64,000 bases of DNA from Echinometra lucunter (GCA_029962745.1 CM057151.1:34428818-34492817), one strand, 5' to 3'. Shown: positions 13,267 to 23,369, counted from the stretch's first letter. Notes: generated from the sequence alone by a model not told the origin. Numbers and translations: made by a program.

Positions 13267-13445
13267 TTTATCCATAACCAAGCCTATGTAATGATAATTT
13301 GTGAACTCCCTTTCACTTATTATTACAATATGATTGTGCATTTTTTAAAATTTATTTACTTAATTTATCCATAACCAGGCCTGTGCAGTGATAATTTGTG
13401 AACTCCCTTTCACTTATTATTACAATATGATTATGCATTTTTCTG
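13266..13445. repeat. Tandem duplication, about 105 bp
   Basis: TTAATTTATCCATAACCA followed by a stretch with GATAATTTGTGAACTCCC and TTCACTTATTATTACAATAT occurs twice, about 105 bp apart, with only a few differences. Confidence 0.8.
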
Positions 13446-14303
13446 TCTGTGTATTTTGATATATAGCATAGTTTTGACATGCAGTCTCTTCATGACTGCA
13501 ATATGCAGGCGAGACAACGCTTGGCATTTGCCTTGTTTGTTTACATGCAAAGAAGAGACTTAATTTCGTATTTGAAATGTTGGGAAACTGAAGTGGTCTA
13601 ATAGTGGTACTATGATATTTATCTGGAGACGGTCCTTGGTGCGCCGTGGGATTTTAGACATTTTTGCTCCCCGTGCCACTACGGACCTTCTCTAAGTTTT
13701 GATACAGCCTATTATGTCCTGTCACATTTTGTTCCGTTCCCTCTAGGTTTCGCATACGCACCGTGACTACCGTGGCAAATTTTTTCACTGTTTAAAAATC
13801 TGGCCAGGCATCCCTGGCAATCACGGACTGTCACGTTTGCCCATCCCGTCCCCCTGCTATGTGTCATGTTCATCCCTTTTTGTCCACGGTTGCCAGAAAT
13901 GTGACTGCTGTGGCCGCCAGGAACAAAAACGTAGCATTAATGTAACAGAGAGGTGGAGAGAGATAAATAAATACATCCAGAACTAAGACTACAGACTGGG
14001 CTGCCGTGGCCGCCGAGAACATAGTGTAAACGTGCAAGTAGCATAAAAATCTCGCCCGGCATCCCTGGCAATCACAGACTGTCACGTTTGCCCATCCCGT
14101 CCCCCTGCTATGTGTCATGTTCATCCCTTTTTGTCCACGGTTGCCAGAAATGTGACTGCTGTGGCCACCGGGAACAAAAGCGTAGCATTAACAGGCCTCT
14201 ACAAAAAAAATTTGGTTGCCCTCAAGGAAGAACAACTTGCCCGAATTTTCTTTTTATTTCCTTTGTTTTTATCTCATTTTTTTCCAGTAGTAAATATTTT
14301 AAA

Positions 14304-14975
14304 TAGGGCTTAGTCATTTAAGGTTTTTGCAAAATGTTAAAACCCATTTTAGTAAGAAAAAAAATGAAGACGGCGGTAACTGATTAAAATAGATCTACAA
14401 TAATGTTGGATAAAAAAAAGTTCAATAAACAGAGCCTAAAATTCTTCCTCACAAGGAAGTGTTTAAAATAGATCTACAATAATGTTGGATAAAAAATAAT
14501 TAAATAAAGAGAGCCTAAAATCCTTCCTCACAACTGCCAAAATATAGTTAAAATTCATGTCTCACACCTATGAAATGTCCTTCCAATGTCCATGTTCTCT
14601 TAAAAGTGGTTTAATTTGGTTGTTTACTCAAAATAAAAAGAGAAATTATCACTTCCTTTTTCGCTCAGAAAGATCGACTTTTGAATGGTACCGTGTGATG
14701 TTAAGTACATCAACCAACACGAAAACACAAATGTGGGAATGTACTAATTATCGTACGGTAATGACGGCTTTACACTCGATCTTTCTGATCCAAGAAGGAA
14801 CTGATATTATCTCTTTTCATTGTTAGTAAATGACCAAATTAAACCACTTTTAAGAAAATATGGACATTGGAAGGGCATTTCAAAGGTGTGAGGTGTGAAT
14901 TTTAGCGATGCTTTGCCAGTTGTGTGGAAGGATTTTTCTCTACATTTTTTTAACGGTTACCCGTTTTGCAAAAGT
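14304..14975. mobile_element. Partial copy of the TAGGGCTGAGT palindromic MITE
   Basis: It starts TAGGGCTTAGTCATTTAAGG and contains long subterminal inverted repeats: TTAAAAGTGGTTTAATTTGG near 14605 pairs with CCAAATTAAACCACTTTTAA near 14835, and the outer arms pair at CCTTCCAATGTCCAT / ATGGACATTGGAAGG. It is the same family as the complete element at 20943-21852. The expected right terminus was not found. Confidence 0.65.
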
Positions 14976-15015
14976 GCAAGTCTTGTGTGTGGACCGACTG
15001 GTCGAGTCCGCAATG

Positions 15016-16193
15016 CAGTGCTTCCACTTTTCAAAATGAAACTTCCTGGAATTTACTCTGAAAGTTCCTGGAATTATACAAAATATCCTGGAATTTTACA
15101 AATGTGCTCCAATCTTCCATAAGATGTTTTGTTTCTCTTCTATACGCAAAAAAAATATAGTGCAACTGCCCCCCCCCCCCCCCCTTTTTTTAGATTATCG
15201 TGATTTAGGGGGCTTTTTTTTTCATTTTTGGGCGTTTTTGACACTCTATTCGCGTTCCGCGCCTACCCCTGAAAAAATACCCCTTTTCCGCGTTTTTTTT
15301 TTTTCTCGGGTAGGCGCGGAACGCGAATAGAGTGTCAAAAACGCCCAAAAATGAAAAAAAAAGCCCCCTAAATCACGATAATCTAAAAAGGGTATGTAAT
15401 TTGCACCGATTGCGGGACCGACTGTAACAATTAGACCCGTGAACGGAAAATCCTATAACTCCTGTGTAAAATATAATGATACACTGAATTATCTCAAGAT
15501 AAAAATGGCTCAAAACTTTCAATGGACCCAACTATCACTCTCAAGTTATGAAAATGGGAATATCTTCGTTTCGGGTATGAATATCCCAACAATTCATGAA
15601 ATCCCTGTTTAGGGTGGGCAAATCTGGGACATCCGCACAAAATCCGTGTTTAGGGTGTCCAAGCGGCCTGCCCTTGAATCCTCGTTAGGGTGATTTTTTA
15701 TGGACGATTCTCGCGGATGCTGTCCACTCTTCAATGGAAGTGACCCCCCCCCCCCCCCCAAATTCTCAACAAAACACGTTACACTGTCCATGCAGTACAT
15801 AAGCCTCCAGCTATCAACCATCCATATTCGTGAATGCTTACTACTGTGTATCTGTAATGTCCCATACAGCCACGGCCACCCGGCCTACAAACACACTTAG
15901 ACAACCAATGAGCTCAGTGTGATAGCTCAGTGCAAATGAACACAGCACACAATCCATCTATTGTTAAATAAAGGAGCCAATCAACGACCGACGTGATCCT
16001 TAGCCCCAGTTTCCACCTATTTTCTTTCTTTTTTTAAAGATTTTTTTCTCCAAAATCATAGAATATCCCAGAAAACTTCCTGGAAAGATAACTTCCCGGA
16101 AAACTTCCCGGAATTACTCACTTCCTGGAATGATCCTGGAAAATCACAAAACTTCCCGGAATTTCCTGAATTTCGGGAAGAGTGGAAGCACTG
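15016..16193. mobile_element. hAT-like element, perfect 8-bp target duplication CCGCAATG (inner level)
   Basis: The ends are CAGTGCTTCCACTTTTC and GAAGAGTGGAAGCACTG. The 8-mer CCGCAATG flanks both sides exactly (15008-15015 and 16194-16201). TIRs starting CAG plus an 8-bp duplication are the hAT hallmark. Internal subterminal motifs repeat ACTTCCTGGAATT / ACTTCCCGGAATT several times near each end, as expected for transposase-binding clusters. It contains a near-perfect hairpin at 15181-15392 and a poly-C run (about 15745-15759). No transposase frame, so nonautonomous. Confidence 0.85.
15181..15392. repeat. Near-perfect hairpin with about 87-bp arms
   Basis: The left arm TAGATTATCGTGATTTAGGG ... 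GACACTCTATTCGCGTTCCG ... TAGGC-type sequence is reversed in the right arm, CGGGTAGGCGCGGAACGCGA ... CCTAAATCACGATAATCTA. The loop is about 30 bp and T-rich. Arms differ mainly in homopolymer length, indicating a young insertion. It is the third nesting level, inside 15016-16193. Confidence 0.85.
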
Positions 16194-16720
16194 CCGCAAT
16201 GGTCGAGTCAGTTTGGGATCTAGTGAAATGCGACACCGCGGCGAATTAGCGTTTTTTTTTTTCAATATTGCAGCCTCCACAGACCATTTTCGGACAATAA
16301 GTGGATATAAACTTAGTGATAAATCATTGTAATCTTACTTCAATTTCTCTGGTTTTTGCCGGTTTGAGATAATATGGAAATTGTGACTTTTTCCACCTTT
16401 CTGTAGGCTAATTTGATTTTGAATGCTTTTATTGTAAAAATCACCACTTGCCCGATCGGGCAAGTGAGTTTGACATTTGCTTGCCTGCCCATGATTTTTA
16501 CTTGCGCCAGGCAAGCAGGCAAGGGGATTTGTCGTGCCCTGATTAATGTAACAGGGAGGTGGAGAGAGATAAATAAATACATCCAGAACTAAGACTGCAA
16601 ACTGGGCTGGGGGAGGGGGCTGCTGGGAACATTGTGTAAACGTAGCATTAGAGGGTTGAGGGCTGAAAGAAGCTGTAAAATTTTATGAGTAGGATTTTCC
16701 CTCATGGTCATTCAGGGAAG

Positions 16721-16772
16721 AGAAAGAGAGAGAGAGAGAGAGGAAGAGAGTGAGTGAGAGAGAGAGGAGAAA
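16721..16772. repeat. (GA)n purine-rich tract
   Basis: A GAGA-rich microsatellite with interruptions (GAAGAG, GTGAGTGAG). Confidence 0.8.
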
Positions 16773-16838
16773 ATGTGATGTGGTCACTTGATGTGGTCAG
16801 TGACCACATTGCTTACAAATTCTGAACAGGTACACATG

Positions 16839-17705
16839 TAGACCGAAGTGTTCTGTCTCTAACAGTCGTCTTTAGCCTCGTATTTTGGTAGGGTCGGCAC
16901 TCCTCCTTTTTAGAGACAGACCCAGTGCGTTGTGCATGCAATCTCATTGTCGTGGGCACGACAATGAAAAACTACCTCAAATCAGCGATTTTCCCCCTTT
17001 ATTCATGAATATAAAAATATCATTATACACTACAGAGTAGACCTATACAATGTAGCTTACCGATTTTATGTTTGATTCCTTTTAACTCTCCATTTTCAGG
17101 TAAATCCAGGGTCCTAACGTTAGGTCCTCTCGGTTGAAAATCTTGCAGCAGCCAACCTCTATCTCTGTTTGCCTCCGCGCTTTTCGCAGGGAGATCAGCG
17201 AATTCACTACTCCTTGCATTTCAACTGGCCGTATTCAAACGATCGACCACGTACGTTTGGCCATATACGTACGAACAATGTTTTTGTTGTTGTTTTGTAT
17301 TGGTCGCTCGTTAATACGGTTGAAATGCAAGTCGCCAATTCGCTGATCTCCCTGCAAAAAGCGCGGAGGCAAACAGAGATAGAGGTTGGCTGCTGCAAGA
17401 TTTTCAACCGAGAGGACCTAACGTTAGGACCCCGGATTTACCTGAAAATGGAGAGTTAAAAGGAATCAAACATAAAATCGGTAAGCTACGTTGTATAGGT
17501 CTACTCTGTAGTGTATAATGGTATTTTTATATTCATGAATAAAGGGGGAAAATAGCTGATTTGAGATAGTTTTTCATTGTCGTGGGCACGACAATGAGAT
17601 TGCATGCACAACGCACTGGGGCGCTTCTGTCTAAAAAGGAGGAGTGCCGACCCTACCAAAAAACGAGGCTAACGACGACTGTTAGAGACAGAACACTTCG
17701 GTCTA
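16839..17705. mobile_element. Foldback element with about 400-bp TIRs and perfect 9-bp target duplication
   Basis: The left end TAGACCGAAGTGTTCTGTCT is mirrored by the right end AGACAGAACACTTCGGTCTA. The arms stay inverted-complementary for most of their length, for example GTCGTGGGCACGACAATGA in both, CTAACGTTAGGTCCTCTCGG / CCGAGAGGACCTAACGTTAG, and TCTATCTCTGTTTGCCTCCG / CGGAGGCAAACAGAGATAGA. The centre is a spacer of under 100 bp near 17235-17320. GTACACATG occurs exactly at 16830-16838 and 17706-17714. Long TIRs plus a 9-bp duplication fit Mutator-like or Foldback elements. It has no transposase. Confidence 0.9.
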
Positions 17706-18453
17706 GTACACATGTATCCATCCATATGGCTAAAAGTGTACAAGGGTAGAAAAATATGTTAATGCATAGGCGTAATTTCCACTATTAGGCCAGACATCTG
17801 GGGCGCGTTTCATGAAACCAACTCCATGACAGTCATATCTCTTGTCGTTGATCTACAGAGATGTCATGGACCTGACAAAGTGTTTCACGAAAGCCTGACA
17901 TCTCACAAATCCAAGATATCGATACTATCGGCTTAAAAAGGTATCCTTGATCACAATCCACTGGATTTATTATCAATCATTCCAACACAATTTAGACTCA
18001 GCTTTGCTCTAATTATTGGAAAAGTATAGAAAACATGAATGGGATTTGATAAACATAATACAAACGATGCATTCATGTGAAAACTATATTAATTGTGACA
18101 TCTGAGAATTTCTAAAATTAATAAAGGAAAAGCTGCTGTTGCGCTTTGCGAATTTAGATTTGTAATTAAGAGGACACCGTAATTGACAAATTGTTGAAAG
18201 CAGACCCATATTTTGTTTTAATTTTTTAAAAATACTGAATTGGTATATTCTGCGATTGAAATTTTGACATTATTTCATTAACAAATAAATTTTATATGAT
18301 TTCAATAAATATTGTGGTTGCAAAGAAAGGAAATATGGAAGTTTATACGTGTTGAATTGTCATCGTACTTACGGGCCTGTAAATACAGACTGCTCCGTTT
18401 TCTATGGGAAACTGATGGAAGGATAATCAGTATTAATCACAATTACTTGCTGG

Positions 18454-19358
18454 CAGTGGCGGCACCAAGGGGGGGGGGCATGGCGGGGCATTTGCCCCCC
18501 CCCCCCAGAAATTTTGAGGACTGAAAAGAAAAATTATACAGTCATTTGTAAATAAGTAGATGCTGTCGTAAGCATCATATTCAGGCTGTGGAGTGCTCTA
18601 AAATACCATTCTCCGCTCTTCAAAACTTGAAAATTTTCTCACTCGGTCGCTGTTGGCTTCTTCTCACACTATAAGTTTGTAATAAGTTTATATCGCTTGT
18701 TATTATAGTAAGGCAGACATTTCAATGTGTAATACATAGGCTAATGTAATTGTTAAACTAAAGTACATGGCGTGTATTCTGTCGTCAGCAATGTGTGTGT
18801 TAGGGGGGGGGACGTACAGAACAAATGCTCAAAGTCTGCCCCATTGGCATGAATCCCGGGGGATGGGGGATATATCCCCCCACTTTTTCGAGAGGGAGGA
18901 TGGTGTGTACAAACATCCCCCCCCCCCCCACTTTTTAAGAAAGAAATGATACTTGAATTAATTAATTAGTAAAACTTTTAATCTGTCGTAAATAACCATC
19001 TTATTTTAAAATTTCTATTTGAAAATGCAATTGAAAACCAGAAGTGGTTATTTTTTGGCTCGCTCGCTTTGCTGGCTCATCATATTTTAGAATTTCTATT
19101 TGAAAATGCGCTTAAAAACCACAAAATTGGTTATTTTTGGCTCGCTCGCTTCACTCGTTCATATTTTAGAATTTCTATTTGAAAAAGCGATTAAAAACCA
19201 GAAGTCATTATTTTTGGCTCACTCGCTTCTCTCGCTCGCAAAATAAAAATTAGAACATTTGTAAATTTGACTGCCCCTGCCCCCCCCCCAACATTTTCTT
19301 TTGCCCTCCATTTGCGCCCCCCCCCCCCCCCACTTTAACAATCCTGGTGCCACCACTG
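18454..19358. mobile_element. hAT-like MITE, perfect 8-bp target duplication CTTGCTGG
   Basis: Termini are CAGTGGCGGCACCA and TGGTGCCACCACTG. CTTGCTGG flanks the element at 18446-18453 and 19359-19366. It contains facing G- and C-runs near each end (GGGGGGGGGCATGGC, a 14-C run, and 16-17 C near 19317) and a three-unit tandem array (19003-19260). It has no transposase frame. It is inserted into the older MITE at 17800-19705. Confidence 0.85.
19003..19260. repeat. Three 75-bp tandem units with CTCGCTCGC
   Basis: AATTTCTATTTGAAAATGC, an AAAACCA-type core, TTATTTTTGGCTCGCTCGCT and a CTCGTTC-like end repeat three times inside the hAT-like element. Confidence 0.8.
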
Positions 19359-19705
19359 CTTGCTGGGGGGTTAAAAAGTCGCTAAGACATAGGTTATTTC
19401 ACTTATACTTTTATATCAACATCAGTAATAACTGGTTATGGAATGAGAGTCTGGAACTCAAGAAATATTTGTATTTAATAAATAAACATTCCTTATTTTT
19501 CGCTGCCCGCGAGCTGCCCATTGCCGACAAAAAGGGGACCTGTGATGGCGTGCTAAAAAGTTATGACGTGTTCGGAGGAGCCACAAGTCATTTGTCAGGG
19601 AAGTTGTCGCTGGTCTTGGCAAAGACGGCTTTGTGAAACACCTAGCAGACAAGATGACCGACAACTTCGAGATGTCGTTGATCTTGTAGTTATGAAACGC
19701 ACCCC

Positions 19706-19830
19706 TGCTCTCCAATATCTTTTATTCATATACATCTAGGGCTTCAGAGCTCCTAGTACTGCAAGTATCTCCCCCATAAGTCTGCTACAGGTCACGCTCC
19801 CATCCAGTGGTTCGCGCGGGAGGGGGAATC

Positions 19831-19863
<33 letters not shown>

Positions 19864-20446
19864 ACCTGCCCCCATCCTCAGGAGTGGCAGCACATGTCCT
19901 TGATGTGTGGATTTTTTACTGGGGAGCAGCCTGTTTACTGGTACATGTGAACCAATGAATGAAATGTGTTTTGGCCCCTGAAAATCAAAGTACAAAACTT
20001 TTGGTCCCCCATCATATGTAACTGAGACCTTTTGTATAAACTCCCTCATTTGAAAGTTAGATCTAACATTGGATTAGTACAAGTCTAATGTTACATAGTC
20101 CGTAGGCATTGAGACACCACCCAATGGCAAAATTCATTTCAGTCATTCACAAAGTGTTCTTGTGATCCTTTCTTCTAGCTGTCTTCATTTTCCAAGTTTC
20201 TGAGCCATACACCATTGCTTACAAGCCTCGTAGATCTTGCCCTTTAACCATTTAAGTCTTTTAGAATTCCTTTGGTCACTTGAATCCTGACTTTTACATT
20301 TTTAAAGAAATATTTAATCATCTTGGTCTTGGCTGAATATTGTCAAACTTAGTCACAGACACCGATAGCAAAGCCCAGGCAAGACAACACATGGTTTTTT
20401 TAACTTTTGCTCTAATGCATTGATATTTCCTGTACTCTACTTACAG
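19706..20446. other. Intergenic or upstream of coiled-coil gene; 32-C homopolymer
   Basis: Holds an uninterrupted run of 32 C at 19832-19863 and otherwise ordinary AT-rich sequence. Any 5' exon or promoter of the gene starting at 20447 would lie here or further left, but I cannot identify it. Confidence 0.5.
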
Positions 20447-20583
20447 AGGTGAAATGAAAATGGAAAGGCGGCAGCCCAGAAAGTGCAAGTCAATCTATTC
20501 AAATATGAGAGTGACTGAAAAAGCTGAATCTCAGTCTTCTGGATCTCAGTCTTCTGACTTGATCAATGGCTGCAAGAAATTGG
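20447..20583 (+). CDS. Coiled-coil protein gene, exon 1 of those seen
   Basis: The exon follows a splice acceptor (TACTCTACTTACAG) and ends at TTGG|GTAAGA. The ATG at 20454 opens a frame giving residues 1-43 (MKMERRQPRKCKSIYSNMRV and on to KKL) plus the first base of codon 44. The frame is also open from the acceptor to that ATG, so this could be an internal exon and the true start could lie upstream. The peptide is basic and serine-rich with no known motif. The donor phase (one base left) matches the next exon, and together they make a GAG codon. Product unrecognised. Confidence 0.65.
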
Positions 20584-20942
20584 GTAAGAAAATCACTGAT
20601 GCATGTATGTGCAGTGTGCAATATGAGGCATGTGTACTTGTATGCCCCTTAGTGTTAGAAGTGCGTACCACCCCCCCCCCCTTACTTTTCAATTTGAATG
20701 CAGAGTGTAGACTCCTGCCGTTTAGAAGAAAAGCCTTATACTCGGGGACCCCTAAGAAGTTGCACTACATGTAGATCCTTAGAAATGAATCATTACATAA
20801 CCCTAATTATGACAAAGGGAGATTTCTTGAGGATGTAGAGAGAACTAATTGATCAATTTCGGATTCGCAAGTCCTTTTGTAGTTCAAATGATAGTTAATG
20901 GGCATTCTTGGTAGACTGTATTGTGCTCAGATATATTTCCGC

Positions 20943-21852
20943 TAGGGCTGAGTCATTAAGGTTATTTTGCTAAATGTTTAACCGTTTTAAATAAACAGGC
21001 CGTTTGGTTTAACCGTAGATGAAAAAAAAAATGAAATTTGAAAAAAAGGCCTTCCTCACAACTGCCCAAGCATTTCTAAAATTCACATCTTATACATGTA
21101 CCTTTTAAATGTCCTCCCAATATCTGTATTTCCTTGAAAGTGGTTTAATTTGGTTATAAACTAACAATTGACCTTATGCATATGACGTCAGAATCTCATT
21201 GCGCCTCCCTCAGAGGCTATAGGAATACGCTTAAACAGAGTTGTCAGAGATGCGCCAGCTGCAGATCACAGACGCGTGCAAGGCAATGGCCTCAGCCTCT
21301 AAGATGGCGGCTTGATGACGTCAGTGCATAAGGTCTATAATAGGAGAAATTAGTTTCTTCTTGGTTCCAAACGACCGAGTTTTGAATGATACCGTATCAT
21401 ACCGAGTACATAAAGGTGATCATAATAATTCAGATTATTATTTTTTCAGTGGGGAATATTGAGTAGAGAATGAATTTCTACACCAAGAAAGACTGAAATT
21501 TATTAGGGTTTTTTCTTGAAACTCCACCAAAATTGCAGTACAGTCCCACATGTATATTTTCATGTTTGTTCATGTAGTTTTTGATGAAGTCAAAATTCAA
21601 TCTTTTGGAGCCAAGAAGGAAGTGATTAAAAAAAATCTCTTTATATTGTTAATTTACAACCAAGTGTAGGTACTTTTGAGGAAATATGGACATTGGAAGA
21701 TCATTTCATATGTGTGAGATGTTTAATTTGGTAATATTTCTGAAGTTGTGAGGATTTTTTTTTTTTTTAAGTTAACCGTTTTTTAAAACAGTTAAACGTT
21801 TTTGCTTCTGGCAGTCATTTAAATGTCAGTTTAAATTTTTTACTCAGCCCTG
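20943..21852. mobile_element. hAT-like palindromic MITE in intron, near-perfect 8-bp target duplication
   Basis: The ends are TAGGGCTGAGT and ACTCAGCCCTG. Flanks are ATTTCCGC (20935-20942) and ATTTCCAC (21853-21860), one mismatch in eight. Long subterminal inverted repeats pair AAGTGGTTTAATTTGG-type sequence with a diverged counterpart and TCCTCCCAATATCTGTATTT with AAATATGGACATTGGAAGAT. It sits in the intron between 20583 and 22328. Confidence 0.75.
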
Positions 21853-22327
21853 ATTTCCACCCCTGGCCACTGAATTTCAACCTGCTTTAAAAACATGCTC
21901 CATCTTTCATTCATAGGGAGCAGTCCTGTAACTTTCACAGTTAAAGCTCTCTACCATTGGTCTTTAAAGCCTTCTAGTTTGTACAGAGGGAAGAGTAGCA
22001 AATGTTCAAGATATTTTGTGAAGATTATTGCTGCCATAGTTACTATTTACATCTAGGGCCAATAAATCCAAACCACAGAGACTTACCAATTGGATTCATG
22101 ATAACCCGGTATTGAAATTCAGTCGTTCAGTGCTTCTCTTTTGCCATTTTTTCCACACTAACCCCTTTTTTTTCTTTGTTTCTTTTTTGGAAGGGAGGGG
22201 GGTCCAGGTTGAAGTTAGGGGCTTATTTTGAGTAGTTTTCTGTATAAATGTATTTTTGTTCTCATTCTACAATACACAAAATTAATGTAATATGTGACAA
22301 AAATAGAATGTATAATTCACTTTGCAG

Positions 22328-22948
22328 AGGTACATGTGAAACCATCTATCTTCAAGTACAAGTGTCCACCTATGAAGCGAAGGAGGCCCAGCTGTGAAGA
22401 AGATGACTCACACTGGCTTTTGGGTCAAAGACCTCTACCTCGTGTGAAGCAGGTAGCAGTTGAAAGAGTATGGACACCTGAGGTGGTTGAAGACTCTAAA
22501 GCTGATGTCCAAGCTGAGATTGCTGCAGCAACACCGAAAAAGAAGTCAAGCCCAGCAAAGGCAAGTCCAGCAAAAGCAAACCCAACAAATTCAAGCCCAG
22601 AAGAATCAAGCTCAGAAAACTTCAACCCAGATAACTCCACAACAGATAACTCAAGCCAAGAGAAGTCAATCCCAGATAACTCAGGCCTTGCAAAAAGACT
22701 AGATTCTGGCCTGGGGAGTGAGATTGGCAGTGGCAGTGAAACTATGGAAGTGGATGGATGGCCTTCACCTATTGCTTCCAGATCATCTGCATGTGATGAT
22801 AATCCGGGTTCAGAAATCTCAGAAGGTCACAGTGATAAGTCACATGGGGTCAGTGGTCATGATGATATTGAGACAGAACACTTGCAGGCCATGGCTAGTT
22901 TAGAGCTTTTGAGATCAAGAGTTAGAGAATTGAAGAGAACTAGATTAG
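22328..22948 (+). CDS. Coiled-coil protein gene, large exon with pentapeptide repeat
   Basis: Acceptor TTCACTTTGCAG|AG and donor AGATTAG|GTGAGT bound a 621-bp exon of phase 1-1. It encodes residues 44-250. A basic patch KRRR (60-63) and another, PKKK (113-116), could be nuclear localisation signals. Residues 118-162 are nine consecutive five-residue repeats of form (S/N)PxxS (SPAKA, SPAKA, NPTNS, SPEES and so on). An acidic, serine-rich linker follows, with SGLGSEIGSGSETMEVDGWP. From about residue 238 (HLQAMASLELLRSRVRELKR) the coiled coil begins. I do not recognise the family; a nuclear role is only suggested by the basic patches. Confidence 0.8.
22549..22683 (+). repeat. In-frame 15-bp coding minisatellite (9 units)
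   Basis: Nine 15-bp units of the pattern (T/A)CAAGCCCAGNNAA encode nine pentapeptides, SPAKA to IPDNS. The period is a multiple of three, so repeat-number change keeps the frame open. Confidence 0.8.
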
Positions 22949-23369
22949 GTGAGTTGCATCATTTGAGCATATTTCTGAACACTTGCATCCTTAAGATGTA
23001 TTTAATTCCTTCACAAATGAGAATATGGGATGTGAAAAATTAGGACTGCAGTTATGGTTATCAAAGGCTGCTTGCTTTCCAGCATTTGATAAAGTTAAGC
23101 CATTCTTTTGCAACTCCAACTGCTTTCATTGAACTTAGACTGGTCACACTCATATTAATTGTAAAATTAATTCAAATTTTAGTTGATACCTTGTAAGGTA
23201 CACTGCAGTATGTACTGGTATACATAATTTTATTTTATTATTTTTTTTTTACTCATAGCTCTTTCTCATATTGTTATACTCCCAGCTCTTTCCTTGCAGC
23301 TGCTATTTTTTGTATGTTGTCTTTTACCATTGCTCTTTTTTTTCCATGTACATCATTTTACTGATACAG

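Larger units (their letters stand above)
12160..13518. mobile_element. TIR element with 160-bp AGGTCA tandem array (GTCTCGCCTGC family)
   Basis: The left end TTTTGTCTCGCCTGCGTAG pairs with ATGCAGGCGAGACAA near 13503-13517. Inside are five units of about 157-160 bp starting at TTGTACACACAATAACTTTC (12242, 12402, 12559, 12720 and about 12881). They carry AGAGGTCCATCTCTTGAAGG and a triple half-site block AAGGTCAAAGGTCAAAGGTC. The distal part holds a (TTTA)n run and a 105-bp duplication. The GTCTCGCC terminus is shared with the element at 10262, so the two are related. Confidence 0.75.
14192..16541. mobile_element. hAT-like element, 5-bp target duplication ATTAA (outer level)
   Basis: The element runs from CAGGCCTCTACAAA to TTTGTCGTGCCCTG, an imperfect terminal inverted repeat. 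It is flanked by ATTAA at 14187-14191 and again at 16542-16546, while the uninterrupted sister unit near 13940 has ATTAA once. Subterminal CTTGCCCG words face each other at about 14239 and 16449-16462. A 5-bp duplication is shorter than the canonical 8 bp of hAT, so hAT5-like or another superfamily is possible. It has no transposase and contains further insertions. Confidence 0.75.
13794..16650. repeat. 251-bp tandem repeat interrupted by a 2.35-kb transposon
   Basis: AAAAATCTGGCCAGGCATCC begins one unit at 13794 and AAAAATCTCGCCCGGCATCC the next at 14045. The units share GTCACGTTTGCCCATCCCGT and GTTCATCCCTTTTTGTCCAC and end in CGTAGCATTAATGTAACAG. Unit 2 stops at CGTAGCATTAA (14191), and its missing half (ATTAATGTAACAGGGAGGTG...) resumes at 16542. 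The intact unit 1 therefore supplies the empty site for the inserted element at 14192-16541. Confidence 0.85.
17800..19705. mobile_element. GTTTCAT-family MITE, split by a hAT-like insertion
   Basis: The left end GGGGCGCGTTTCATGAAACC corresponds, reversed, to the right end TAGTTATGAAACGCACCCC. Removing the nested element at 18454-19358 plus one target copy leaves about 1 kb. The termini resemble the 171-bp MITE at 60304-60474 (GGGGGGTGTTTCATAAAGCT), and a related end-like sequence lies at about 63265-63405. No target duplication was recognised. Confidence 0.6.

Noticed and set aside
10262..13518. CRISPR-like periodic repeats
   Set aside because: Repeat units are about 157 bp with diverged copies and no unique spacers, and the context is an animal genome.
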